DNA from: JABDDM01 sp038240295
Lineage (GTDB): Bacteria; Bacteroidota; Ignavibacteria; Palsa-1295
DNA: 18,665 nucleotides
Direction of reading: 5' to 3'
Assembly: GCA_038240295.1 (NCBI GenBank)
Contig: JBBSDW010000058.1
Coordinates: 1-18,665 of the forward strand
Shown: positions 8,056 through 16,880 of the stretch, piece by piece
How the letters are laid out: every line of letters starts with the position of its first letter
How positions within the stretch are numbered: the stretch's first letter is position 1
Translations under genes and position numbers: made by a program
Notes under the pieces: model-generated
Seen by the model: the letters and a program-made list of their open reading frames with translations, nothing else
What the model was told of the DNA's origin: nothing
Database searches by the model: none

Positions 8056-10134
8056 ATGCGCTTTTCGCCTCTTGTTCCAAGACTGTTTGCGATGCTACTT
8101 TTGGCGATGTGCTTCGAATTGAGCACGGAAAGGCCAATTCTTGCACAAATCCAGCCCGCAACTCCGACGCCCGTAAGCTCCCCGATCTATATCGGCCCAG
8201 GTATTTCAGCCGGAGCTAATTTTCACGTACTGAACCAAGCTGTATACGACTGTAGTCCATTTTTTGGGGTATTCGCCAAAGGGACCGGATTTCGTCCTAA
8301 TTTTTTCTTCACGGTCGAAGCGCCGCTTAGCGGGTCGGGTACACTTTCAGGATGGTGGGTATCTCCAAGACTCCACGCAAATTTGCTTGGCGCCACGATC
8401 ACGACGCCGGCGGTCGACAACGGTAATTTATTCCCGCTCTCGGGCAGCGCACCGATCGGCGTTGCGCGAGAACATCGGCTTGACGCATCACTTCTCGATC
8501 TCGGTGCCGATCTCTTTATGAGCTACCAGATCGGAGGCATGACTCCGATGATCAAGATTTTTGGCGGACCGTCGATCGGGTACATGGCGACGCGCACGGC
8601 GACCCAAACCGAGGTGATCACTACGCCCAGCGACGCTGTCTTTAGCGATACGCATACCAACACTCGCACGCCTCCCGATCGGATTCTTCCCGCGATGAAT
8701 GCAGTGAGCGCTGGGCTGACACTTGGTGCCGGTGTGATCGTCCCGCTTGGAATTTCAACTCGGCTAACGCCCGAGCTTTCGTTCACCTATCCGCTCACGC
8801 AGGTTAGCACCAATGTAAGCTGGCGGGTGATGTCGCTCAGGCTCGGCACTGCGCTTGAATTTGATGTCGCGCCGAGGCCTCGCGAGCCGGCCGTCTTTGT
8901 CGCAACGCCCCCGAAGCAGCATTCGATTACTGCCTCGGTACAACTTGTTGGCGTTGTCAAGTCTGACCCGAGCAGTGCAGAACAGGAACAGAATATTCCA
9001 TCGGTACGCATCGAAGAATTCGTACGGCGAGAGGCCTATCCACTGCTTAATTATATTTTCTTTAACGAAGGCTCGGCAGATATTCCCGAACGCTACTATG
9101 CCTTCGCGGATAAAGTCGGGGCCGAAAGCTTTCAACTCAATTCACTCGTCGATCAGCCGACGTTAAAAGTTTATTACCACACGCTGAATATTATTGGCCG
9201 CAGATTGACCGACCATCCGCAGGCAACCATCACGCTCATTGGCTCCAACGATAATACCGGAGTTGAAGCAAACGCGATGCACCTTTCGCAGGCACGTGCC
9301 GATGCAGTAAAGAAATATCTGACCGATATTTGGGGAATTGCACCTTCGAGAGTCTCGACACAGGCGACAAATCTGCCGCGCAATCCATCTCCATCGGATA
9401 TCAAAGAAGGCCTCGAAGAAAATCGTCGTGTCGAGATCGTTACGAACGATCCGGAAGTTCTTGACCCGATCGCAACCGAAGCGATCGACCGCACGATGAA
9501 TCCGCCGGTGCTCCGAGTAAAGACCGATATAAAATCGACTTCACCCGACAGCACACATCTCACGCTCGAGCAAGGTGGACAGACGCTGCAGGATTTTGGC
9601 TCGGCACGAACATCGCAGGACTGGATGCCCCTTCGCGCACAGATCCCGCTCGCAGAGCAGCCGATCGTCGCGGTGCTCCATGTAACGAATCAGGATGGCG
9701 ACGAGACGACCGTTCGCGATAGCACGCTCGTCAAACAAGTCACGATCCAAAAAAAGCGTCAGGAAAAATCGAAGGATAAACTCATTGAACGCTATAGCCT
9801 GATCACCTTCGATTTCGACAAAGCCGAACTCGATGCACGTTCGCAGCGCGTGATCACCGATATCGCCACACACGTCACGCCGCAGGATACGATTCAGGTC
9901 ACGGGCTATACCGACCTGACCGGCGAAGCCAATCACAATAAAACGCTTTCGAGCGACCGCGCAAAGAATGTGCAGCAGGCGCTTCGTAATGCGACGATGG
10001 CCAAGTCGGGCAGCGCGCTCATCGCATATAACGGTGAAGGCGAGAAAAATGTAGTCGATAATAATTTGCCGGAAGGACGATTCCTTTCGCGTACGGTCAA
10101 TATCAAGATCGAACGGCCTATTGGCAGCGAGTAG
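8056..10134 (+). CDS. Outer-membrane barrel protein with two OmpA-type peptidoglycan-binding domains
   Basis: This is a 692-residue protein. It has a signal peptide (MRFSPLVPRLFAMLLLAMCF..., cut near ILA-Q at about 30) and a region rich in alternating hydrophobic beta strands at about 45-270, ending GTALEFDV, taken as an outer-membrane barrel. OmpA-like domain 1 spans about 325-463 (NYIFFNEGSADIP; HLSQARADAVKKYL; ENRRVEIV) and carries an insert before the second strand. A beta linker follows, then OmpA-like domain 2 at about 577-687 (YSLITFDFDKAELD; GYTDLTG; TLSSDRAKNVQQAL; final RTVNIKI). Both domains keep the LSxxRAxxV helix and an upstream Asp, the residues that bind the diaminopimelate of peptidoglycan in this family. 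The likely role is to staple the outer membrane to the wall. ATG 8056 is preferred to the TTG at 8029 because it starts the signal peptide. The giant cargo gene begins 76 bp downstream on the same strand; co-transcription is possible. Confidence 0.85.
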   Translation: MRFSPLVPRLFAMLLLAMCFELSTERPILAQIQPATPTPVSSPIYIGPGISAGANFHVLNQAVYDCSPFFGVFAKGTGFRPNFFFTVEAPLSGSGTLSGWWVSPRLHANLLGATITTPAVDNGNLFPLSGSAPIGVAREHRLDASLLDLGADLFMSYQIGGMTPMIKIFGGPSIGYMATRTATQTEVITTPSDAVFSDTHTNTRTPPDRILPAMNAVSAGLTLGAGVIVPLGISTRLTPELSFTYPLTQVSTNVSWRVMSLRLGTALEFDVAPRPREPAVFVATPPKQHSITASVQLVGVVKSDPSSAEQEQNIPSVRIEEFVRREAYPLLNYIFFNEGSADIPERYYAFADKVGAESFQLNSLVDQPTLKVYYHTLNIIGRRLTDHPQATITLIGSNDNTGVEANAMHLSQARADAVKKYLTDIWGIAPSRVSTQATNLPRNPSPSDIKEGLEENRRVEIVTNDPEVLDPIATEAIDRTMNPPVLRVKTDIKSTSPDSTHLTLEQGGQTLQDFGSARTSQDWMPLRAQIPLAEQPIVAVLHVTNQDGDETTVRDSTLVKQVTIQKKRQEKSKDKLIERYSLITFDFDKAELDARSQRVITDIATHVTPQDTIQVTGYTDLTGEANHNKTLSSDRAKNVQQALRNATMAKSGSALIAYNGEGEKNVVDNNLPEGRFLSRTVNIKIERPIGSE

Positions 10135-10210
10135 CATTAGAGTTGGTGGCACCGAGTTGTGCTCAATGAAAGCTGTGTAACGAATGCGATTGCGAAGACT
10201 TACTTATTCT

Positions 10211-13200
10211 ATGAAGCCAAACCTTAAATCGGGAACGAGCGCCATCTGCGCACTGATCGCATTCGCATTTTGCGGCTTCGTACAGCTCGCCCACGCGCAA
10301 ACGCCGACGATCAACTATATCACCCCCGATGCTGCGGCAAAGGGGATGACTGTCGCAGTGGAGTTTATCGGACCGGCAGGCTCGTCCGGCAACTTTGGCT
10401 CGGATGGTCTCTACGCACCCGGAGCAAAGATCCAGCTTCAGAACGCAAGCGATTCGCAGTATGTGATCCTCGGTCCGACGGTTGTTAGCTGGGATGGAAA
10501 ATTAGCGCAGGTAATGGTTCTCATTCGGCCAAATGCTGCGAACGCAACCGTACCTTTGGTCGCCATAAATGGTGCGAGCACGAGCTCGCCGATCAATTTT
10601 CAGATCGTCACGCCGCAGGCATTTGGTACTAAAATCGGAGGTGGCGTGATCGGTGGTGGGCTCGGTACTCGAACGACGCGTGGCACCATGGTCGTCGATT
10701 CGATGGTACTGATGACTGGCACCTATACCGTTGCGACGACCGACATCGACGCAGGGACGCCCGGAAATCAAGCCTATCTGCCGCTTCGAATTTTATCTGC
10801 CGGACCGATCAGGTTTGGAAACGCGACGCTAAGTGTCGCAGGACAAAATGCATCGGGCGGCGCGGGAGGTAATGGCGGTGCGGGCGGCGGCGGCGGCGGC
10901 GGCGGTACGCCTTCGAGCGGCGGAGCAGGATATACCGGCGGAGGTGGTGTCGGAGATATTGGCGGGACGACCCGCACCGGTGGCACTGGAACGGGCAGTG
11001 TGCAGGGCAGCAAGTATTTCCATGGCGGCAGCGGACTTAGCGGCGTGCTGGGCGGACTCGGTACGGAGTACGGCAATTCGGGTGAGAACAACGACGAAGG
11101 CGGCGGCGGCGGAACGGGCCATCCATTCGGCACGAGCGGAACACACGGCCTTTATGGAAGTTCGAGCGCTGCCGGCGGATACGGAGCCGGTTCGGGCGGG
11201 GGACAAGGGCCTTCGGGATTTCCATTTACCTACGCAACCTATGGCGGCGGCGGAGCTGGCTTTGCTAATAACGGTGCAGCCGGCGGCGGAAGCGGAAACA
11301 ACGCAGGGTTCGCAACCGGCAATGTGATGATCTCTCCACTTGCTGGCGGTTCGGGCGGTGGATCGGCAAATATCTGGTACTCGTCCGGAAATTCCGCTGG
11401 CAATGGCGGCGGCGGCGGCGGAGCGGTCGAACTCACCACATACACGAATTTTTCCCTTCCCTATGGTACGATCGATGCGCACGGCGGAAACGGATCGAAC
11501 GGCAGTGGCGGATTTCCAGCTAATCCATCTGGCGGCGGCGGCGGATCTGGCGGCGCGGTTGTCATCGGTGCGCGCGATTCGATCTCGATCGGGACGGCCT
11601 TCCAGTCGCCAACACTGAACGTCAACGGCGGTACACATGGCACGGGATATAATTCGGGCGGAGATGGAGCGGCGGGTCGCGTTCGCCTCGATGGCCGCGT
11701 TTCGAATCAAAATGGAAATCTCAACACATCCAACTATTTTACTCCGAGCAAAGATTATGTAGGCCCGAACACTTCCTACATCAACGCGACAAAAAATACG
11801 TTCACGATCAACGGATATGGCAAAGGGTGGGTCGCTTCGGGTGATCTCGGAAATTCGTTGCTTGTTTATTATCGATTCCCTTCGACCGGTTGGCGCACCG
11901 TCTCTATAACAACGACCAATCCGGGAAATTCGCGAACAGCTACCTGGACGAGCGGCGCACTCACGAGAAGCCTGCTTCCTCAGGATTCCGTCGTGTATAT
12001 CGTGGCGTTGCAAAACGATCCGAACGCGCCAGGTGCTTCGCAATATTTACGCGAGCCGCAATACGCAATGACGCATACGGGCGGAATGATCGCGCATCTG
12101 CCAGGAAGTCCTCGCATAGCCACGCGCGATACGATCATCGACTTTGGCCGCGTTCGCGTTGGCACCTGTAAGGATACATCGTTCAAAGTGCTCAACATCG
12201 GCACCGCGCTTCTGCGGGTTGATACCGCACAGGTAAGCGGATCAGGTCTCGGGCAATTCGATGTCCGTACGCTCGATAGTCTTCGGATCAATCAGGGCGA
12301 CAGCAGCACGATCACGATCTCCTTCTGCCCGACCGATACCATATGCTACACAGCGCTTGTCACACTCAATTCGAACGACACACTTCGCAAACTGATCGTG
12401 CTCGGCTGCGGCATCCAGCCGCAGATCCAATCACTGCAAACGATCGACTTCGGAATTGTCAAGGTCGATGCATGCAAAGACACAACCTTCAACTTTACGA
12501 ATTCAGGCAACGACACACTGCACGTCACACGGCAGCTTTTTGGTGACAATCACTTTAAACTCATTGCGCCAGCGCTTGGATATGTGTTGAAGCCCGGCGC
12601 ACAGATTGCCGTTACGCTTGAATATTGTGCGACAGATACGAACAGCCACCGCACGGGAGATACTGTGAGGAGCGACGCTCGCGATTCCATCCACGTCATC
12701 ACTTTGCTTGCGCGCGGTAAGATCGGTATCTTAAGCGTGCCGACCGATCTCGATTTCGGTGCGGTGAGTGTCGGTAGCTGCAAGGATTCAACCTTTAGTA
12801 TTGCTAACACTGGCACCGATAGTATTTCTGTCACTCGACAGCTCTTCGGACTTCTAAACTTCACGCTTGTTAAACCGCCGACGCCATACACGCTTGCGCC
12901 GGGAGCCTCGATCAATGTCACGCTCGAATATTGCGCGACCGATACGGGCACTATCCGCTCGGCAGACACGCTGCACGTGAATACGCGTGACAGTTCAAAA
13001 CTTGTGATCCTTCACGGACATTCGGGCTATGGTATTCTCAGTGTCATTGCGCCGATCGACTTCGGACTGGTCGATGTCGGTTCGTGCAAGGACACTGCCA
13101 TCCAACTTTCCAATATCGGCACAGACACGCTGACGCTCGTCACGCCGCCAGTCTTTAGCGCTGGTTTCACTGTGCCTGCGGGTCAGCTTCCAATCTCGAT

Positions 13201-15634
13201 CGCACCGGGATCATCGAAGTCTATTACATTGCGATTCTGTCCGACCGATACGATCCAGCATACCTCAAGCGATTCGCTTCGCGCACGTAAACCTGGGATC
13301 GGCAAACCGATCACTGTCACCGGTAAGGGAATTCGAGGCATTCTCACAACGCCAAATTCTCTCGACCTGGGATGCGTCGTGCTCGGGCAAACGATCGTGA
13401 AGTCAGTCACGCTAAAAAATGTTGGACCGGCTTCGGTCACAAGCGTGCAAGCCGCAGTAGTTGGCTCTACTGACCTAACCATTCTGAAGAACCCGTCTAA
13501 TAGTATTGCATCGAATGCAACGGACTCCGTCACCGTCCAATTCACAGCGACCAAACTTGGCGTGGTCAGTGCGCAAATCGAAGTAACCTCTTCTGGCTCG
13601 ACGGTTGATATTCCTGTAACAGCAAAGGTCTCTGTCGCTCCTCAACTTGTCGTGCTCGATACGAATCTAAACTTTGATACCGTTACTGTTGGCGATTCGG
13701 TGACGCTTTGTGTGCGCGTGATGAATCCTTCATGCGTCGCGCTTGATGTGAAAGATCTTTCGATCGCATCGACCCACGCAGGCGTCTTCCATCTTGCACC
13801 GAATGCAACGCCACAGATCATTGCCGATAGCGCGATCACGCAACTTTGCATCACGTTCCGGCCAACGCAGAATGCGCTCGAAGAAGGCTTCGTAACATTT
13901 GTTCTCGATAGCGGTACTGCACCTGCGCCGGGTGTGCATCTGATCGGTCAGGGAGCAGCGCCTGTGATTCAGGTACATCCGCAAAGCCTCGACTTTGGCG
14001 ATGTACTCGTGCTTACAACTTCTGCTCCGCAGACCGTCCAGGTTGTAAATCTCGGAATTGCGATCGCGCAAACTGCGACGCCATCCATCGTTGGAGCAAA
14101 CGCTTCGGAGTTTAGCTTCACTGGCTTAGCTCGCGCGATCGGCCGCAATGACTCGATCGCATATTCGCTGACGATGTCGCCAGCCACCGTCGGAGTGAAG
14201 ACGGCTTATTTTGTCATTCCGGTTGCTGGAGGACTTGATAGCGTACTGCTCACGGGCCGCGGTGTACAGCCCGGCATTCTTGTTTCTCGTCAGCGGATCG
14301 ACTTCGGAAAGGTCGATGTGAATCCGGCGCCGATCCCGCAGCAAACATTTGTTGTGAAGAATACCGGATCATCGCCTTTGACCGTGACTTCGATCGTACC
14401 GACAGGAGATGCTTCCTTCACGATGTCACAAGTGCCGCCGGGCAGCATCACGATGGCGCAGCCGACGGATTCGATCATCGTAACGGTCAGCTTCAATCCG
14501 ACCTCGACCGGCGTTAAAGCTGCGCAGATCGCGATCAATAACACCTCGGCCGATCAGCCTGTTGTTGATCTCGCCGGCGAGGGCATTCAGGCTGTCCTTT
14601 CTGTTTCGGTTGACACCGTCGATTTCGGAAATGTCTACCTTGGCGCCGCAAAGGATTCGATCAAGGCGATCACGATCACCAATACCGGTTACGGAAAAAT
14701 GCTGACCGTAACTTCCGCAACGATCGTGGGCGCAAACCCTGGCGATTTTGTGGTGCAGATACCGGCGCAGGGCACATTGCAGCCTGGCGAAAGCCGTTCG
14801 TTCGATGCTCGCTTCGTGCCTTCGGCTGTCGGTCCGCGCAGTGCCGACCTACAGGTTTCGAGTGATGTTCGCGGCGGTGGAAAGCCATCGAATGTGCATC
14901 TTGAAGGAAATGGATTAAGCAATGGGGTGCCGATCATTCTCTTCAGCGATACCATCTACACGACGACCGGTTCGCATATTCAGGTGCCCATCATGATCGA
15001 TAAAGATCTGACGGTTTCGAAAACTGAGAGCATCACGTTCCGCGTGCAATTCGATCCGCAGTTGCTTTATTTGAGTGCAGGCGAAACTGGACCGGTGCTC
15101 CCCGCGCAAAGTCAGATCACGATGAAATCGTACTCGCGCGGAGATGCAGAATTTACGATCACTTCGCCCGCACCGATCGCAGGTCCGGGGACGATCGCGA
15201 ATCTCGATATGGAAGTACTCGTCGCACCGACCTCATCAAGTCCGGTAAAGATCATTACGGCGAGCTTCGGCAATTCTGCAGCATCGCTTGCGACGCTCGA
15301 GCAGGGACTCGTCGTCACGCGTGCATGCGATACAAGCATTCACGTCGTGCTGCAAGGCCAGCCGGTGAGCATCGCGCAGAATTCGCCGAATCCATTTAAT
15401 CCACGAAGTATCGTGAACGTGACGGTTCGCGCTGCAGGCAGGGTTCGCTTGCTCGTCTACGATCAGTTGGGTCGAGAAGTTTTGCGGCCACTCGATCGGG
15501 ATATGCAAGCTGGTGAGTACCAGGTTGCCATCGATGCCTCGCACATCGCGAGCGGCAGCTACCGTTATGCAGTCGAATGGCAAAACTACGGGCAGACGAT
15601 CCGCGAAACGAAAACGATGACGGTGGTTAAGTAA
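10211..15634 (+). CDS. Giant T9SS surface protein: TIG-like, Gly-rich, nine ASH/HYDIN Ig repeats, cohesin-like, sorting domain
   Basis: This is a 1,807-residue protein counted from ATG 10211, which opens a clean signal peptide (MKPNLKSGTSAICALIAF..., cut after AHA). An in-frame ATG at 10184 adds nine basic residues and is possible. Domains in order: IPT/TIG-like (about 30-135, PTINYITPDAAAKGM); Gly-rich segment (about 214-493); a beta region (about 520-630); nine ASPM/SPD-2/Hydin 'choice-of-anchor D' Ig repeats from about 644 to 1568, each opening with IDFG-x-V-x-VG; a cohesin-like domain (about 1570-1715, ITFRVQFDPQLLYL...); and a T9SS sorting domain from about 1718 (SIAQNSPNPFNP ... YDQLGREVL ... 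SGSYRYAVEW ... MTVVK). The first four Ig repeats carry a conserved Cys pair. It is probably an exported fibre or adhesin held at the cell surface. No catalytic motif is seen. The frame is intact throughout, in contrast to the decayed cargo upstream. Confidence 0.9.
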   Translation: MKPNLKSGTSAICALIAFAFCGFVQLAHAQTPTINYITPDAAAKGMTVAVEFIGPAGSSGNFGSDGLYAPGAKIQLQNASDSQYVILGPTVVSWDGKLAQVMVLIRPNAANATVPLVAINGASTSSPINFQIVTPQAFGTKIGGGVIGGGLGTRTTRGTMVVDSMVLMTGTYTVATTDIDAGTPGNQAYLPLRILSAGPIRFGNATLSVAGQNASGGAGGNGGAGGGGGGGGTPSSGGAGYTGGGGVGDIGGTTRTGGTGTGSVQGSKYFHGGSGLSGVLGGLGTEYGNSGENNDEGGGGGTGHPFGTSGTHGLYGSSSAAGGYGAGSGGGQGPSGFPFTYATYGGGGAGFANNGAAGGGSGNNAGFATGNVMISPLAGGSGGGSANIWYSSGNSAGNGGGGGGAVELTTYTNFSLPYGTIDAHGGNGSNGSGGFPANPSGGGGGSGGAVVIGARDSISIGTAFQSPTLNVNGGTHGTGYNSGGDGAAGRVRLDGRVSNQNGNLNTSNYFTPSKDYVGPNTSYINATKNTFTINGYGKGWVASGDLGNSLLVYYRFPSTGWRTVSITTTNPGNSRTATWTSGALTRSLLPQDSVVYIVALQNDPNAPGASQYLREPQYAMTHTGGMIAHLPGSPRIATRDTIIDFGRVRVGTCKDTSFKVLNIGTALLRVDTAQVSGSGLGQFDVRTLDSLRINQGDSSTITISFCPTDTICYTALVTLNSNDTLRKLIVLGCGIQPQIQSLQTIDFGIVKVDACKDTTFNFTNSGNDTLHVTRQLFGDNHFKLIAPALGYVLKPGAQIAVTLEYCATDTNSHRTGDTVRSDARDSIHVITLLARGKIGILSVPTDLDFGAVSVGSCKDSTFSIANTGTDSISVTRQLFGLLNFTLVKPPTPYTLAPGASINVTLEYCATDTGTIRSADTLHVNTRDSSKLVILHGHSGYGILSVIAPIDFGLVDVGSCKDTAIQLSNIGTDTLTLVTPPVFSAGFTVPAGQLPISIAPGSSKSITLRFCPTDTIQHTSSDSLRARKPGIGKPITVTGKGIRGILTTPNSLDLGCVVLGQTIVKSVTLKNVGPASVTSVQAAVVGSTDLTILKNPSNSIASNATDSVTVQFTATKLGVVSAQIEVTSSGSTVDIPVTAKVSVAPQLVVLDTNLNFDTVTVGDSVTLCVRVMNPSCVALDVKDLSIASTHAGVFHLAPNATPQIIADSAITQLCITFRPTQNALEEGFVTFVLDSGTAPAPGVHLIGQGAAPVIQVHPQSLDFGDVLVLTTSAPQTVQVVNLGIAIAQTATPSIVGANASEFSFTGLARAIGRNDSIAYSLTMSPATVGVKTAYFVIPVAGGLDSVLLTGRGVQPGILVSRQRIDFGKVDVNPAPIPQQTFVVKNTGSSPLTVTSIVPTGDASFTMSQVPPGSITMAQPTDSIIVTVSFNPTSTGVKAAQIAINNTSADQPVVDLAGEGIQAVLSVSVDTVDFGNVYLGAAKDSIKAITITNTGYGKMLTVTSATIVGANPGDFVVQIPAQGTLQPGESRSFDARFVPSAVGPRSADLQVSSDVRGGGKPSNVHLEGNGLSNGVPIILFSDTIYTTTGSHIQVPIMIDKDLTVSKTESITFRVQFDPQLLYLSAGETGPVLPAQSQITMKSYSRGDAEFTITSPAPIAGPGTIANLDMEVLVAPTSSSPVKIITASFGNSAASLATLEQGLVVTRACDTSIHVVLQGQPVSIAQNSPNPFNPRSIVNVTVRAAGRVRLLVYDQLGREVLRPLDRDMQAGEYQVAIDASHIASGSYRYAVEWQNYGQTIRETKTMTVVK
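10850..11690 (+). repeat. Gly-rich low-complexity segment inside the giant surface protein
   Basis: About 280 residues are dominated by GG and GGGG runs separated by short polar or aromatic pieces (GGAGYTGGGG, HGGSGLSGVLGGLGTEYG, GGGGAGFANNGAAGGG, AHGGNGSNGSGG, SGGGGGSGGAVV). At DNA level it contains GGC microsatellites, the longest being seven GGC units at 10883-10903. Repeat-length changes in steps of three would alter Gly number without breaking the frame. The pattern resembles Gly-rich parts of secreted fibres that pack as polyglycine or thin beta solenoids; that structure is inference. Confidence 0.85.
12140..14915 (+). repeat. Nine tandem Ig-like (ASH/HYDIN) coding repeats of about 306 bp
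   Basis: The DFG (or equivalent) codon that opens each repeat starts at 12140, 12446, 12752, 13058, 13364, 13670, 13991, 14300 and 14621. The first five steps are exactly 306 bp (102 codons); later steps are 321, 309 and 321. In repeats 1-4 a Cys stands nine codons after the opening Asp (motif CKD). A second stands 60 codons after it (62 in repeat 1), in FCPTDT or YCATDT. Repeats 2 and 3 are the most alike (TRQLFG, VTLEYCATDT in both). The array probably grew by tandem duplication of the Cys-containing unit. Confidence 0.9.
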
Positions 15635-15644
15635 GGAAAAAAGA

Positions 15645-15667
15645 AAGGGCATGAACATCATGCCCTT
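15645..15667. terminator. Hairpin terminator between convergent genes
   Basis: A perfect 10-bp stem (AAGGGCATGA at 15645-15654 and TCATGCCCTT at 15658-15667) has a 3-nt loop. It lies in the 51 bp between the giant cargo gene and the converging YVTN-propeller gene. Read on the minus strand, the stem is followed by a T-rich run (complement of GGAAAAAAG at 15635-15643), so it fits an intrinsic terminator for the minus-strand gene. On the plus strand the T-tract is missing, so termination of the giant gene here would be weaker or factor-assisted. Confidence 0.75.
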
Positions 15668-15685
15668 CTCAAATGCCAACTGATT

Positions 15686-16696
15686 TTAATCGGGTCTGAC
15701 GATCAGGATCTTGAAAGATCCATCAACAATCGCCGGGCGTGGATGCGGATGATCTGCGGTCGGGGCGGGCGTCGCACCGAGTTGTGCTGTCGCCAAATAA
15801 ATGGTGCGTGTTGCAGGATCGACGGCCATCGTGCGCGAACCGCGTGCGGTGATCGCATTCTCCTGAAGTGTGATATCTTTTGCCGACTTGACATTCACCA
15901 CCGTCAGTGTTCCATCGCCATTCGAAGCAAACGCCTGATGCGATGACCAGTCGTACGCCGTCGCATCGACGCCCTGACCGATCGGGATCGTCGTTACGAC
16001 CTTGCCATGAACGGCGTCGATGACGACCATCTTTCCATTATGACAACCGGCAAAAAGCAGATGATGCTCGCGGTCGTAGGCGAGTCCGGTCGGTGCATCG
16101 CCACCTTTGAGATTGATGCGGCGAGTGATCTTGAGCGTCTTCGTATCGATGGCGAGCGTTTGATTCTTGTCCTCGAGATTTACGAAAAGATGCCCTTCGC
16201 CATCGGCAACCGCAAATTCAGGCGAGCCGCCAAGCGCGATCGAATCGATCACATTTAGCGTCACGCCGTCGATAACGGTGATATTATCGCCGTGACCGTT
16301 CATGGTAAAGATCCGGTCCGACGACGAATCGAAAGCGATCGCATCGGGATCCTGCCCAACGACAATTTCGCGCATGAACGTATTCGTAATCGGCTCGAAT
16401 ACTGTGACTGTATTCGAATGACCGTTGCTGATAAATCCCTTGCTCAAATTGCGCGCGAGCGCAGTTCCATGCGATCCATGCGCAGGCAGATGCGCGATGA
16501 CCGCCTTTTGCGCTACATCGATAACCGCAACCTCATCGCCATGCGCGACGTAAAGTTTGCCCTGATCGAACGCAAGATAATCCCAGCCGCCCGTACCGCC
16601 AACAGCGATACTATCGACCACATGATAATGCTGCTGCGCCAAAACCGGCTGCGCAAAAAATGCGAGCAGGAGAAAAAGAAATGAACGGTGTCGCAT
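15686..16696 (-). CDS. Secreted YVTN/YncE-type seven-bladed beta-propeller
   Basis: This is a 336-residue protein from the ATG at 16694-16696, which opens a signal peptide (MRHRSFLFLLLAFFAQPVLA, cut before QQHYH). A longer frame begins upstream at 16735 but adds only 13 residues ahead of it. Seven similar units follow, each pairing a strand such as VVGQDPDAIAFDSSSDRIF with NGHGDNITVIDG. Further examples are KLYVAHGDEVAVIDV, GGSPEFAVADGEGHLFVN, GGDAPTGLAYDREHHLLFAG, GQGVDATAYDWSSHQAFASN and TMAVDPATRTIYLATA. This is the YVTN/YncE-like layout of periplasmic or surface propellers that act as binding platforms. It has no T9SS sorting domain, so it is probably periplasmic. Repeated GH and GHG motifs could bind a metal or ligand, but this is a guess. 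It is convergent with the giant cargo gene, with a terminator between them. Confidence 0.85.
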   Translation of the reverse strand: MRHRSFLFLLLAFFAQPVLAQQHYHVVDSIAVGGTGGWDYLAFDQGKLYVAHGDEVAVIDVAQKAVIAHLPAHGSHGTALARNLSKGFISNGHSNTVTVFEPITNTFMREIVVGQDPDAIAFDSSSDRIFTMNGHGDNITVIDGVTLNVIDSIALGGSPEFAVADGEGHLFVNLEDKNQTLAIDTKTLKITRRINLKGGDAPTGLAYDREHHLLFAGCHNGKMVVIDAVHGKVVTTIPIGQGVDATAYDWSSHQAFASNGDGTLTVVNVKSAKDITLQENAITARGSRTMAVDPATRTIYLATAQLGATPAPTADHPHPRPAIVDGSFKILIVRPD

Positions 16697-16880
16697 GATC
16701 TTTTGAATGTTTAGAAATATCAGCGACCTAAACACACATCGTGCCGAAGTTCGTGCGCAACCGGAAGCTCATCCATTGCCTTGCGCACCAAGGATTTATT
16801 CGCCTCCCTGCAGACGCAAAAATCGCGAAGGAAGATTCCGCCATGATTCCTGCTAAATTAAATGTGAATGCTGGAGCGCG
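16697..16880. other. Intergenic, no gene seen
   Basis: This is a 184-bp gap between two minus-strand genes. It presumably holds the promoter of the YVTN propeller gene. I found no clear TAnnTTTG element, palindrome or small gene here. Confidence 0.5.

Noticed and set aside
9541..10152. 203-codon minus-strand open frame
   Set aside because: It lies opposite the second OmpA-like domain, whose plus-strand motifs are unmistakable.
10149..10163. 15-bp match GCACCGAGTTGTGCT also found at 15774-15788
   Set aside because: A single 15-bp match in 18.7 kb is near what chance allows. One copy is intergenic and the other is inside a coding region, with no shared context.
10829..12043. 404-codon minus-strand open frame opposite the giant gene, plus a Pro-rich minus-strand frame at 10774-11133
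   Set aside because: It is the antisense shadow of the GGC-rich segment and well-defined plus-strand domains. Its translation is Arg/Ala/Ser noise without any domain, signal or membrane pattern.
12140..14915. Regularly spaced repeats considered as a CRISPR or non-coding tandem array
   Set aside because: The period is 306 bp, in frame, with protein-level but not strong DNA-level conservation; it is a domain repeat.
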